Shown: one piece after another, positions 51,925 to 61,183 of the stretch
How positions within the stretch are numbered: the first letter of the stretch is position 1
Layout: every line of letters starts with the position of its first letter
Source of the DNA: Renibacterium sp043789415
GTDB taxonomy: Bacteria > Actinomycetota > Actinomycetes > Actinomycetales > Micrococcaceae
Assembly: GCF_043789415.1 (NCBI RefSeq)
Contig: NZ_JBDLLW010000001.1
Location: forward strand, 1,984,001 to 2,048,000
Direction: 5' to 3'
DNA: 64,000 nt
Notes under the pieces: model-generated
What the model was told of the DNA's origin: nothing
The model's input: the letters and a program-made list of their open reading frames with translations, nothing else
Databases searched by the model: none
Made by a program: the position numbers and the translations under genes

Positions 51925-53375
51925 GTTCCTGATTTCCTCCTGCGGTAGATCAGATAGCCGATGCCGGCGATGACCAATTCGAGTGTTCCGGCGATGGCAA
52001 GGCCGAGAAGCGGGATCGGGATGCTCTCTATTGCGATGAAAGCGCAGACCAGGACGGCGACCGGGAGTAAAACCCAAGCCGCAGCCCGCAACATCGACTT
52101 GTCCCAGCGTAATTCGGCTGTTTGCCAGGCCCACCGTAGGTAGAGTGGCGTGGCCAAGCATGGCACGATCACCATGGCCAAGGTCGTTATGGTCAGTTCA
52201 CCCGTTGAAGAGGCCAGCAGGATCAGCGGAATGGTCAGCAGCAGCACTCCGAGGTTGGCTAAGGAGATCGGCCAGGGGTTGTGGCGCAAATTCACGATCA
52301 GGCTGGCGGGCTGGATGATCGCGTCAGCCAGAATTCCGAGCCCGATCATCGCGAGTGCACCGGCTGCAAATTCATTGCTCGGGCCGAGCCAAAAAACCAT
52401 GATGTCTTTCGACAGCAGAAAAATAGGCAGAGCCATGAGAAGGCCGAGGCACCAGAGCAAACTAGCGCATTGTTTGTAGAGATCGTTGAGGCGTTCTTTT
52501 GCCGCGGTCATGAAAGGATGAATAAACGGATTCGCAATCCAGGAAAGCAAGAGCCGAGTGCTTTGGTAAATACGCATTATTCCGCCGAAAGCGGTGACCG
52601 AGGCCAAGCCCATGGTGGCCCCGACGACGTAGAGCGGGAATTGGAATCCGGCCAGTAGGGAAAAGGTTCCGATAAACAGCACGCCGCTGATCTTGAGCAG
52701 CGGCAACCCATGATCCTTGAAGCTCGACCACTGGAAAATCGGCCATGAGTAGCGCTGGAAGACAGCGATCACGCAAATCACCGCCGGGAACATCAGAGAG
52801 ATGGCTTCGGCAATGATGACGCCGGTCACACCCCAGCCCAGGAAGAATGCCAGGGCATATCCCACAGCACGCAGGATGAGCCCGATCAAGGAACTCTTCC
52901 GCTCAATATCGGGCCGATCCTCAGCCCAGAGCACGGCGTTATAGGCTCTTCCCGCGATCGAGACGAAGAGCGTCAGCCCGGTGAGCGGAATCAGCAAGGG
53001 CAGCAGCTGGGAAAGCTGGTTGTCGATCTTCACTGTCTGCAGGTAGAGCGGGAAGACGAAGTAGAAGATGGTCAGCAGCACCACGCCGAGGAGCAAGAAG
53101 ATCGTAGTGGCCACCGTGACGAAGCGACGGCGTTCCAGGTGATCTTTGAGCACCGCCAGGTGCCTCACGATGCCGGTGCCGAGCCCGAAATCTGAGAGTG
53201 TGAAGAGTTGGATCACCCCGAAGGCCAGAACCCATAGCCCATAGGCCTCTACCCCGGAAATAGCGATGGCAAAAGGGTAGAGAAAGAGCAAGCCAAAAAT
53301 GCTAGCGAACCCTGAAATATAATTCCACAGGATATTGCTAGTAAGCCTTGACTTTTGAGCCGGTGAGCTATCCAC
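51903..53375 (-). CDS. Polysaccharide flippase (Wzx / MATE-like)
   Basis: 490 residues with about twelve to fourteen helices in the MOP superfamily pattern: ILWNYISGFASIFGLLFLYPFAIAISGVEAYGLWVLAFGVIQLFTLSDFGLGTGIVRHLA is the classical Wzx/PST start. It should flip lipid-linked glycan units to the outer face. The GTG at 53375 is preferred; an upstream in-frame TTG at 53429 is possible and would add 18 residues. It is on the opposite strand from the polymerase, and the two genes overlap at their 3' ends. Divergent from the glycosyltransferase at 53488. Confidence 0.82.
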   Translation of the reverse strand: MDSSPAQKSRLTSNILWNYISGFASIFGLLFLYPFAIAISGVEAYGLWVLAFGVIQLFTLSDFGLGTGIVRHLAVLKDHLERRRFVTVATTIFLLLGVVLLTIFYFVFPLYLQTVKIDNQLSQLLPLLIPLTGLTLFVSIAGRAYNAVLWAEDRPDIERKSSLIGLILRAVGYALAFFLGWGVTGVIIAEAISLMFPAVICVIAVFQRYSWPIFQWSSFKDHGLPLLKISGVLFIGTFSLLAGFQFPLYVVGATMGLASVTAFGGIMRIYQSTRLLLSWIANPFIHPFMTAAKERLNDLYKQCASLLWCLGLLMALPIFLLSKDIMVFWLGPSNEFAAGALAMIGLGILADAIIQPASLIVNLRHNPWPISLANLGVLLLTIPLILLASSTGELTITTLAMVIVPCLATPLYLRWAWQTAELRWDKSMLRAAAWVLLPVAVLVCAFIAIESIPIPLLGLAIAGTLELVIAGIGYLIYRRRKSGTQTTASS

Positions 53376-53487
53376 GATGGTCGGTGGTCCTGTCCGTAGG
53401 GAAATTGCGGATATGTGATAATGACACAATCAGCATGACTGGAATACACCCAGTAGATGAAATATTAGCGCGAGTGGTTGGGGATCC

Positions 53488-54576
53488 ATGACTTCGCAGA
53501 GCGAAAAAACAGAAACTGCAGGACGACGCTTGGTCTTCATGACGGCGTCCCGTTCGGCTTGGGGGGCAGAGCAAAGTTTGTTCATGCTGGCGGATGCTTT
53601 GAAAAAGCGTGGCCTCGTTGTTGATCTGGTGTGCTTCCCGGGGACGATCGAAGCGGAATGGGCCCGGCTCATCGGTCACCCCGCAATTCTCGCTGATGCT
53701 GCCGCTCCGGAGAACGAGTCGAAGATCAAGGAAAACCTCATACTTTGGCGAACGTATCGCAAGACGGCGAGGAAGTTCGACCGCGTGGTGCTGTTCACCT
53801 ATTACTTGCTCGTCGGAGTAGCGCTGAATCGAGTTCTGCTGGCTGGCCAGCGGATTAAAATCGCTCTGGATCTCCATGACAACCTGCCCGGTGAAAGAGG
53901 GCGTCAGCTGCTGAGACTCTTCGCTCGCGGGGTGCAGAGTGTGGTGGCCTGTAGCGCCTTCACCGCCTCCCAACTGGATTCTGTTCCCACTGAGGTGCAC
54001 GTGATCCACGGCCCAGCGGAGGCTCTCGCGGTGCGAACCCAGCCTTCCGCCGTCAAAAGGATAGGAATCCTCGGCAGGATCGTCAAGGAGAAGCAGCATC
54101 TCCTGCTGGCCGAGGCGGTGGCCGGGCTCAGCGATGAAAGCGTTTTAATCATCCGCGGATCAGGGGACGGATCGGTCAATGACAACTCGGCCGAAGTCCG
54201 GAAATACTGTCTGGAGGTGCTCGGCCCGCGCTTTATCGACGAAGGAAAGGTGGAGCAAGAGCGGGTGCTCGACGATCTGGATATCGTCGTAGTGGCCAAT
54301 CACCAGGAGCCGATGGGCAGGACAGTGCTGGAAGCACAGCTGTCTGGCGTCTTTGCGGTGGTGCCCGATCAGGGCGGTAGCAGCGAGCTCGTCGAGGACC
54401 AGCAGACCGGCCGCCTCTATGCTTCCGGCGATGCTGCCCAGCTTCGAGAAGTCCTGGCTTCCATCGATCCGCAGAGCGATTCCGCTCGACAGATCTGTGA
54501 GCGGGCCCGGCAACGAGCGCAGCACACCGTGACCCCTGAGATGTATGCGGATTCCTATCTCCTGGCGCTTGAGTAA
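53488..54576 (+). CDS. Glycosyltransferase, GT4-like
   Basis: 362 residues. The GT-B fold shows in TASRSAWGAEQSLFMLADALKKRGLVVDLV (N-domain glycine loop), ALDLHDNLPGERGRQLLRLFARGVQSVVACSAFTASQL, and the GT4 donor site GILGRIVKEKQHLLLAEAV, IIRGSGDG, NHQEPMGRTVLEAQLSGVFAVVPDQGGSSELVED. The EPMGRTVLEA stretch is the E-x7-E donor-binding motif. It adds a sugar to the surface polysaccharide intermediate. GGGG seven bases before the ATG. Confidence 0.85.
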   Translation: MTSQSEKTETAGRRLVFMTASRSAWGAEQSLFMLADALKKRGLVVDLVCFPGTIEAEWARLIGHPAILADAAAPENESKIKENLILWRTYRKTARKFDRVVLFTYYLLVGVALNRVLLAGQRIKIALDLHDNLPGERGRQLLRLFARGVQSVVACSAFTASQLDSVPTEVHVIHGPAEALAVRTQPSAVKRIGILGRIVKEKQHLLLAEAVAGLSDESVLIIRGSGDGSVNDNSAEVRKYCLEVLGPRFIDEGKVEQERVLDDLDIVVVANHQEPMGRTVLEAQLSGVFAVVPDQGGSSELVEDQQTGRLYASGDAAQLREVLASIDPQSDSARQICERARQRAQHTVTPEMYADSYLLALE

Positions 54577-54886
54577 CGGGATACTTCAGAGCTCACTTCG
54601 GCCCTGAGAGCTTCCCCGGCGGCCAGCGTGCTTCCGGAGAGTGAAGGTGCGGCTGGAATCCGCTGCTTTCCGGCTAATTTGAACTTAATAAAAATTTCTA
54701 GCAAATTCTGCGTCACGATCTTCGACAGCCCCGCACTTTATAACTGAGAGCAGGGGCGTTGGGGGTCTCTGCTTAGCCGCCGAAAGGCGAAAGTCCATTC
54801 GCAGATACTTGTCCGCCGGAACTTGAGGTAAAGTGCCCAGAGGCTTGCGGACAAGTCTGCGAGGGGAGAACGACAGAAAGTACACA
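54577..54886. other. Intergenic region with bulged inverted repeat before the next glycosyltransferase
   Basis: 310 bases without a gene. Near its 3' end, CAGA-TA-CTTGTCCGC (54802-54816) pairs with GCGGACAAGTCTG (54847-54859), a 13-bp stem with one bulge, flanking a possible -10 TAAAGT. The repeat overlaps the ribosome-binding stretch of the 54887 gene and could be a local operator or attenuator. Confidence 0.4.
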
Positions 54887-55963
54887 GTGCGCATTCTGCA
54901 TGTTGTAAACGACGCTCAGACGGGCGGCGCTCAGACCTTGATCGAGGCGCTCGGCAGGCAAAAGAATCCGGCCGATGAGATACATCTTTTAGTGCTGATG
55001 GGAGAGGGTTCGCTATCTCCGCGCTTCGCCGAGATCGCAGATACCGTGAGCTATGTGGGTATGAGCCGCCGGGACATCATCCCGCTGCGAGCCATCCGCA
55101 CGCTACGCAGAATCATTCGTGAACAGCGGATCGACTTGGTCCATTCACATCTCATGCAATCCGATCTGATGAGTCTGCTGACTCCGGGGCGTGCGATTCG
55201 GGTCAGCACTGTTCATTCCAGCGCTTCCTATGAGACCAGGGGCGCTTCTCATCTGGTTCGGCGCCTGGTCGCAAAGTTCAGCGGCCGTTTTGACGCCGTG
55301 GTGGCGTGCTCTCCTTCTGCCCTGGAGTACATTCGCAGCCTCGGCTATCACCTTGAGCCCAGCGTGATTCTCAATGGCACCCAGTTGGGGGATTGGTCGG
55401 CCGAAAACGGCGCCGAGTCTCAACGGTTCGTTCATCTTGGCCGCTGGCACGTGGTGAAGGATCACAACAATTTGTTCGCCGCATTAAGCCTGCTGCTCAA
55501 AGACTACCCCGAGGCAAAACTGGACTGCGCGGGACTCGGGCTCGAAGCGGACAACCCGGAAGTCGCGGAGCTACTGCAACGGCACAAGCTTTCTGAAGAG
55601 GTGACCCTCCACGGCTCGGTGAGCAACGTCAAGCTGCTCTTCGACGAGTCCCGGGCGATGGTGATCTCAAGCTCTCACGAGGCACTGCCGATGTCCGGAA
55701 TCGAAGCGCTCAGCTCGGGCTTACCCGTAGTGACCACCAATGTGGGCGATTGCCCGGAACTGGCTATCGGTCCGGAATACCTCGTCGAGCGGAGTAATCC
55801 GGAGCAGCTAGCAGCGGCGATGCGCAAGACTCTCGAGCTTTCCTCCCGGGAATACCGCAGATCCCGAGAAGAGGCCCGAGCACGCGCCGAAGAACGGTTC
55901 GATGAGCGTGTCACGGCGCAGAACTATCGCAAACTCTACGAAAGCCTGCTGCCGAGCTCCTAA
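54887..55963 (+). CDS. Glycosyltransferase, GT4 family
   Basis: 358 residues from the GTG at 54887. Motifs: ILHVVNDAQTGGAQTLIEAL, IDLVHSHLMQSDLMSLL, VHLGRWHVVKDHNNLFAALSLLLKDYPEAKLDCAGLG, SSSHEALPMSGIEALSSGLPVVTTNVGDCPELA. These are classical GT4 acceptor and donor segments with the E-x7-E glutamates in HEALPMSGIEAL. GAGGGG lies about 20 bases upstream and AGAAAG is closer. Its 3' end overlaps the convergent hydrolase gene by 4 bases. Confidence 0.86.
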   Translation: MRILHVVNDAQTGGAQTLIEALGRQKNPADEIHLLVLMGEGSLSPRFAEIADTVSYVGMSRRDIIPLRAIRTLRRIIREQRIDLVHSHLMQSDLMSLLTPGRAIRVSTVHSSASYETRGASHLVRRLVAKFSGRFDAVVACSPSALEYIRSLGYHLEPSVILNGTQLGDWSAENGAESQRFVHLGRWHVVKDHNNLFAALSLLLKDYPEAKLDCAGLGLEADNPEVAELLQRHKLSEEVTLHGSVSNVKLLFDESRAMVISSSHEALPMSGIEALSSGLPVVTTNVGDCPELAIGPEYLVERSNPEQLAAAMRKTLELSSREYRRSREEARARAEERFDERVTAQNYRKLYESLLPSS

Positions 55964-57609
55964 CGGATCGCTGAGGGTTCGGCAGGTTCTTGCAGCAGCG
56001 TCGATTCAATGATCTCGATGGCCTTGGTTCGTGAGATATGCGCCAGCAAAGCGTGATCCAGAGGCTGTTCCATCCGTAACTGGATCTGCCGTCCCTGCTT
56101 TAGCAGCCGCTTCAACCCTTCTTCACCGCGTTCCATGGCGAAGAGCCGGTAGTCCTCCGGGCCGAGATGCAAGATTAACTCTGCTTCGCGTGAGGAGAAA
56201 TCCATCAATACTTCAGGAACATTCGTAATGGCCCTCTTACCGAGCCCCAGCCACAGCCAGTAAGGGCCGAATTTGCGCAATAGTGACTTCACCCGGGACT
56301 TAAAGGTCTTCGGCTCCTGGCCATCTGCGGATCTCCGCTCTCCGGCCAGCAGCTCCTCCACATTGAGTTCGGCGTAGATCCGGTTGTAATAAGCGACCTG
56401 ATCGCGCCATGCGACGTTATTGAGCATAATGACCTTCTGCATCGCAGAATCCTTACTGGCCATACCGACCAACCATGCTCCGGCGCACAACCCGATACCC
56501 GATACCGGGCCCTCAAAGCGATCATCGAGGTAAGCACAGACATTCTTGATGTCTTCGATGGCCTCATCTGTGTAGGGATTCGGATCTCGCAGCGCCTCTA
56601 AGGCTCCCAGGTCGCCTGAGCCCCGTCTTTCCGCACGGATCGCGGGAATGCCCTGGGCTGCCAGCCTGCGAGCCTGAAGCACCCAGAGCGCGGTGACGCC
56701 TTCCTTGGGCTCCGATGAAGCGGCAACTAACAGCGCTGAGCCGGGTGCAGCTTGTGAAAGCTCGATCGGCCGGGAGAGTACCGAAGGCAGTTTATTCGGG
56801 CCCAGTTCAAGGATCTCTTCGAGAATCGGCTGGCTGAAGCCGGGCACCGAAACCTCGGCCGTGCGCAGCGGGCTCCATTCCGGGAGCTGAATCTGCTGGG
56901 CGTTCTTCGGCAGCAGCCCGATCAAGTTCTGCACTGATTCGGTCGGCACCGTGGCGAAGATCGAAGCCACGGCGTAGAAGGCTTTGGCGACGTCCTGATC
57001 TTTCTCGATCACGATCTGGCTTCCCCGGGGAAGATCAGCGGCGGGCAGCTTGCCCGGGTGGGGTACTGAGGAAAGCGACTGCGCGTGGTGCGGAAGATAA
57101 ATCGTGCCGCCCAGCTCAATACCTGTCTCGGTCGGCACGGGCGTCTCATCGAGCGAGACGTGACGGAGCATGGATTGCTGCCGAAGGAAGGTCTTCCCGC
57201 CGATCGGCTCCCAGAGCAACCGGCTCTGGAAATCAGCATCACTGGCAGCCAACAGCGCTGAGCCAGCTCGCAGGCCGATGGCGTGCACCCGCTCTTTGCC
57301 CACCAGTTGTGCTGCGAAGTCGGTGATCGAGGCAAGATCTTGCTGCCAGGTCTGGACAACATCGGTAGATTCAGGCATCTCGGCTGATTCTCCGGTGCCG
57401 GTCCAGGCGAAACGAATCGCCACCCAGCCCTGCTGAGCCAAGCGGATCGCGAGCACCCGGAGGGTCCGGTAGCTAATCACTTGTTCCCGGGCCAGCGGAG
57501 GCGCGATGATGACTGCTCCCTTGGCCTGCCCGCTCTTGGGCAGGTGGACCCAGCTATAAAGAGATCGATTGCCGCTGGGAATCCAGGTGGCGGTGCCGAA
57601 CTCGGTCAT
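55960..57609 (-). CDS. Tandem alpha/beta hydrolase protein with GLRAG and GLCAG elbows
   Basis: 549 residues made of two alpha/beta hydrolase domains, about 15-255 and 285-540. The first has IIAPPLAREQVISYRTLRVLAIRLAQQGW, WTGTGES and the elbow IGLRAGSALL where the nucleophile site is Arg114. The second has SALLVAASSE, AERRGSGDLG and elbow IGLCAGAWL with Cys375. To my memory these elbows resemble the two hydrolases linked to exosortase/PEP-CTERM polysaccharide loci (GLRxG and GLCxG types), here fused. The first domain is probably not catalytic. It overlaps the GH2-like gene by 4 bases and ends the operon. Substrate is unknown. Confidence 0.68.
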   Translation of the reverse strand: MTEFGTATWIPSGNRSLYSWVHLPKSGQAKGAVIIAPPLAREQVISYRTLRVLAIRLAQQGWVAIRFAWTGTGESAEMPESTDVVQTWQQDLASITDFAAQLVGKERVHAIGLRAGSALLAASDADFQSRLLWEPIGGKTFLRQQSMLRHVSLDETPVPTETGIELGGTIYLPHHAQSLSSVPHPGKLPAADLPRGSQIVIEKDQDVAKAFYAVASIFATVPTESVQNLIGLLPKNAQQIQLPEWSPLRTAEVSVPGFSQPILEEILELGPNKLPSVLSRPIELSQAAPGSALLVAASSEPKEGVTALWVLQARRLAAQGIPAIRAERRGSGDLGALEALRDPNPYTDEAIEDIKNVCAYLDDRFEGPVSGIGLCAGAWLVGMASKDSAMQKVIMLNNVAWRDQVAYYNRIYAELNVEELLAGERRSADGQEPKTFKSRVKSLLRKFGPYWLWLGLGKRAITNVPEVLMDFSSREAELILHLGPEDYRLFAMERGEEGLKRLLKQGRQIQLRMEQPLDHALLAHISRTKAIEIIESTLLQEPAEPSAIR

Positions 57610-60113
57610 GAAATGTTTCCTTTCGAGGGGCTGCTGTTCCCCTGAGTGACGGGTTGAGCGGGAGGTACGTTATTGAGAGCGCGGACCGTTCCGCTCAGCT
57701 CTGCCGTTGCTGTGCTGGCGCGTGGCCGGCAATGGATGAGTCGTTTGGTGCCGGGCGGCAGATGAAAGTAGTTGTCTGCTGGGTCGTGCGCTATCAAGTC
57801 GAGTGCGACGAAGGTTGAGAGCTTTTCGGTGCTGACTTCGATCCACTCGGTGGCCTGCACCGTGGCCTTCAACCCGGTCTCGACCAGCGGGCGGTGAATT
57901 CCACCCAGTAGCTGCACGGTGCGGTAGAGCTCTGAACCATCCGCGCCGAACAGAGTGGCTTCTAGGCAGTCGTATTCACGGTCACCGAATTTCCAGATGT
58001 AGTCGAGGTCTCGGAAGCCTTTGAGTAAGGACTGCATCGACCAGCGTTCCGTGCTGTGCCCGGCTACCTGAACCGATACTTCCAAGGGTTCGATGGCACG
58101 CCCCGCTACGGAACTGAGGGTCAACACGATCTTGCCGTTCAGCGATTCGGGACGGTCATGGAAAAGATACAGATCCAGGCCGTTGAGCGCTTCGGGAACA
58201 ATGGCTAGAGCGGTCGCTGCACTGGCTGCCTTGAGCCCGTACCACGCCGATTTGGGTCGGCCTTCGCTGTCGGTGATGCCCCAGCCGGCACCGGCTGCCA
58301 GGTCTCTTGCAGAGAGCAGCAGTGCGCCGTCGCAAGATGATTCGGGACGGCGCCATTCAGTCATGGTCTGCCGGATCGCGTGATGGATTGCGGCCCGGCG
58401 CAGATCTAGCTGTCGGCTCCAGGGCGCCTCGGCTTCCACCCCGAAAAACTCCTGGGCGTAGTGCTGAGCGGTATCCTCGAAATTCCAATCCGCACCGGGA
58501 TCGGCTGCTACCGCGGGCAGCCAGCCAGTGGGCTGGTCAGTGTCTTCGGCAGCGTGCGGGAAGTGTTCTTGCACGGTCGACGGCTCTGCGGGATTGGCGA
58601 AGGCGAGTGCCTCTGCGGCGAAGCGGACGCCAGAGGTGCGGGCGTCCGAGAGCGGTAGTTGATACGCCCCGACGCCGAAGTAGTGGCTGATTCCCTGTCG
58701 AATGTCTATCGGGCTCTCTCCGCCGCTGGGACTCGAGGAAACCTGCACGGCGTCAGGCAGATAGCGGCTGGCAAGCTCAGGGATCAACTGATCGAGCACC
58801 GTCATGGTACGGGATTCGGCTGGTAGCCCCCAGAAAGCGGGCTGCTGTTCGGTTTCGTTGCCCCCACTCAGCACGGCAAGACTGGGGTGGGGTGCCAGAC
58901 GTTTCAGCCAGCTGCTGGTCTCCTCGGCGAAGTGCGCCAGCCATTCCGGATCCTCCGGAGGGTCGAAGGTGGCGAGCATGCAGTCCTGCCAGACGAGCAC
59001 TCCCTGCCGGTCGCATTCCTGGTAAAAAGCGGCTTGCTCATAGACATTCGTACCGCTGATCCGCAGTAGATTCGCCCCGGCTCGAACCATTGAGTCGACG
59101 GCTAGGCGATATTCCTCTTCCGAGGCATTTAGGCTGAGCGTATCGAGGGGCTGCCAGACCGCTCCACGGCAGTGCACCGGGAGGCCGTTGACCGAGAGTG
59201 AGAAACCGCCGTCCTTCCGTTCCGCTGTCACGGTGCGGAAACCGAGTTCGAAGCTCTCCTGCGTTTCGCCGTCGCTGAGCGAGAGTTTGTAAAGCCGGGG
59301 CTCCCCGTGGGTGTGCGGGAACCAGCGCTGAGGAGCTGCCACCTCGAGCACCGCATCGGCTACGCCTGGTTGCTGAAGCTCAAAGGTGCGCTGAGCGACC
59401 TGCTTGCCCTGCGGATCATCGAGCCTAGCCGACACAGTGGTGGGGTGATGGCCGATCAGCCCAATGCTGATTCTTCCGCCTTGCGCACCGAGTTCGGTGC
59501 GCACTCCGCTCAGTTCAAAGGCAGCTTGCGGGCGGAGACTCAGCGCAGCCCAAGGGCCGACTGTCTTAGCGGTGCCGTGCCACGGAATGTGGCCGAGCAG
59601 GGGAGTGCGGTGCCAGCGCAGCGATGTATTAGCGGCCAGCGAGCTCCGCCAGCGGGGACGAGGCTTGCGAGGTGTGGCCACGGTATCGAGCGGACGGCAA
59701 TGAAGGGCGATCCGGTTACGGCCTGGAATCAGCGCAGCCCGACCGCTGAGTTCGTCAAAAGCGCCGTGGCTTTCCAACAGTGGCTCTCCATTGAGCCAGA
59801 CCGTGGCGTAACTGGCGATGCCGGCAGAATGGAAGTCCGCCGCCTGCACCGTATGACCTGACTCATCGCTTGCCTCGAACTCGGCGATGAACCACCAATC
59901 CCACGCATCGAAATCCAGTTCCAAGGCAGCTTCCAGGCCAAAGGCCTCTCGCCAAGCTGCCGCCGCTGTGCCCGGCACCGTGCAAGGCACCGTGACTTTT
60001 TGTCCAGTTCCCAACCGTTCGTATTCGTCCCAGTTGCCAGCCGCACCCGCCGAGGTTCGGCTGAGTTTCCAGGCCGCCGTCGTCAGTAAATTTCGCGTAA
60101 TCCGCTCATTCAT
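57606..60113 (-). CDS. GH2-family glycosidase-like protein (beta-mannosidase type)
   Basis: 835 residues from the ATG at 60113, three after an alternative at 60122. The sandwich domain (WWFIAEFEAS, GIASYATVWLNGEPLLESHGAFDEL), Ig-like domain (residues 200-300) and barrel (VNGLPVHCRGAVWQPLDTLSLNAS) follow GH2 mannosidases. The acid/base pair is in LSGGNETEQ (Asn-Glu near 420) and a candidate nucleophile Glu in FAAEALAFANP near 501, a degraded form of the usual SEFG. No signal peptide, so it would act in the cytoplasm, unusual for a polysaccharide hydrolase. It overlaps the DUF1839 gene by 8 bases. Confidence 0.8.
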   Translation of the reverse strand: MNERITRNLLTTAAWKLSRTSAGAAGNWDEYERLGTGQKVTVPCTVPGTAAAAWREAFGLEAALELDFDAWDWWFIAEFEASDESGHTVQAADFHSAGIASYATVWLNGEPLLESHGAFDELSGRAALIPGRNRIALHCRPLDTVATPRKPRPRWRSSLAANTSLRWHRTPLLGHIPWHGTAKTVGPWAALSLRPQAAFELSGVRTELGAQGGRISIGLIGHHPTTVSARLDDPQGKQVAQRTFELQQPGVADAVLEVAAPQRWFPHTHGEPRLYKLSLSDGETQESFELGFRTVTAERKDGGFSLSVNGLPVHCRGAVWQPLDTLSLNASEEEYRLAVDSMVRAGANLLRISGTNVYEQAAFYQECDRQGVLVWQDCMLATFDPPEDPEWLAHFAEETSSWLKRLAPHPSLAVLSGGNETEQQPAFWGLPAESRTMTVLDQLIPELASRYLPDAVQVSSSPSGGESPIDIRQGISHYFGVGAYQLPLSDARTSGVRFAAEALAFANPAEPSTVQEHFPHAAEDTDQPTGWLPAVAADPGADWNFEDTAQHYAQEFFGVEAEAPWSRQLDLRRAAIHHAIRQTMTEWRRPESSCDGALLLSARDLAAGAGWGITDSEGRPKSAWYGLKAASAATALAIVPEALNGLDLYLFHDRPESLNGKIVLTLSSVAGRAIEPLEVSVQVAGHSTERWSMQSLLKGFRDLDYIWKFGDREYDCLEATLFGADGSELYRTVQLLGGIHRPLVETGLKATVQATEWIEVSTEKLSTFVALDLIAHDPADNYFHLPPGTKRLIHCRPRASTATAELSGTVRALNNVPPAQPVTQGNSSPSKGNIS

Positions 60114-61137
60114 CGAAGGCATCCCACTGTTTCATGAGGGTGATGCCGCGATCCCAGGCTTCATTTAAAGCCTCGGTTGTCGGCTGAAGATCCGGACGGC
60201 GGCCGGCGGCGACTCTGGCCAGTTGGAACTGCAAGCGCTTCGCGGTGCTGCTGGCCTCCGCGAAGGCTTGAGCAGCTTGGCCCAAGGGCAGAGCGACCTC
60301 CGGGCGTGTCTCAGCGTCGGCAAACCACTGCGCCACCTCTGAGGCGAACATAGCGCTCAGCCCCGCTTGCCTGGTGGTGGCGAAGCTGAACTGATGGAAA
60401 TGCGCCATCCCGCTTTCGGCGAGGACCTCGCGCTGGCTCAGTACATAGTCGGTGAGCTGAACCATGGGGTGCTGCTGGGAAGAATTGCCAATTCTCCTCA
60501 GATGGGCTTTGAGCACCTGCTGAGCTGCTGCGGGAAACCGTCCAGCGTCGAACCGCTGTAAACCGTCCAGCCGGATCAGATCGACATAGGGGCGGGGGAC
60601 GAAACCTTGCTCTGAAGCGGCTCCCACCGTATTGTCGTAGTCCTCCTTGAAGAGTTCGTGCAATCCGCCATTGTGGAAGTAGACCAGACGGTGAGCGTCC
60701 TGATCGAGCAGGACCGGCGCTATGGAGGTCTTGGTGTGCTCTTCACGATAGGAGACACCGACTGTATCAGGCAGGTAGAAGGCGTCTACCTCCACAATGG
60801 CCAGATTGCCCGAGGCGAGCTGCCCCGCCAAGTGTTCGTGCAACGGCCGCCAGGTATCGTACTCGCCGAAGCGGATGCCATAGAGCGTCTCGAGATCCTC
60901 GGAACGTACCTTGAGGAATTCCCACTGATCCCCGACGAACTCCGCGCTGATCGCCGAGGCGAACGCCGGAATCGGGTCCAGCCCTAAAGAGTCCAGGACG
61001 TTCATCCAGACATCGAGATAGCAATTGGTGTTCGACCAGTCGGATTCCTCACCGTGCACCCAATGCCGCACGAAGCTCTCCGGAGTCAGACCGGAGAGCG
61101 CTCCTGCGGAGGAGGCTGAAGGAAAAGGGCTGTTCAC
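60106..61137 (-). CDS. DUF1839 family protein
   Basis: 343 residues. Family signatures: WSNTNCYLDVWMNVLDSLGLDP (conserved Cys and Asn at the start), FGEYDTWRPLHEHLAGQLASGNLAIVEVDAFYLPDT, VSYREEHTKTSIAPVLLD, YFHNGGLHEL. To my recollection DUF1839 genes occur beside amino acid:carrier-protein ligases in other bacteria, which fits here: the ligase is the next gene upstream with a 46-base gap. It may be the acceptor enzyme that receives the aminoacyl group from the carrier. That role is inference. Confidence 0.78.
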   Translation of the reverse strand: MNSPFPSASSAGALSGLTPESFVRHWVHGEESDWSNTNCYLDVWMNVLDSLGLDPIPAFASAISAEFVGDQWEFLKVRSEDLETLYGIRFGEYDTWRPLHEHLAGQLASGNLAIVEVDAFYLPDTVGVSYREEHTKTSIAPVLLDQDAHRLVYFHNGGLHELFKEDYDNTVGAASEQGFVPRPYVDLIRLDGLQRFDAGRFPAAAQQVLKAHLRRIGNSSQQHPMVQLTDYVLSQREVLAESGMAHFHQFSFATTRQAGLSAMFASEVAQWFADAETRPEVALPLGQAAQAFAEASSTAKRLQFQLARVAAGRRPDLQPTTEALNEAWDRGITLMKQWDAFDE

Positions 61138-61183
61138 GAGATCGTCGATTCTTTGAAATTACTCAGAGCTTTTGAAGACTTGG

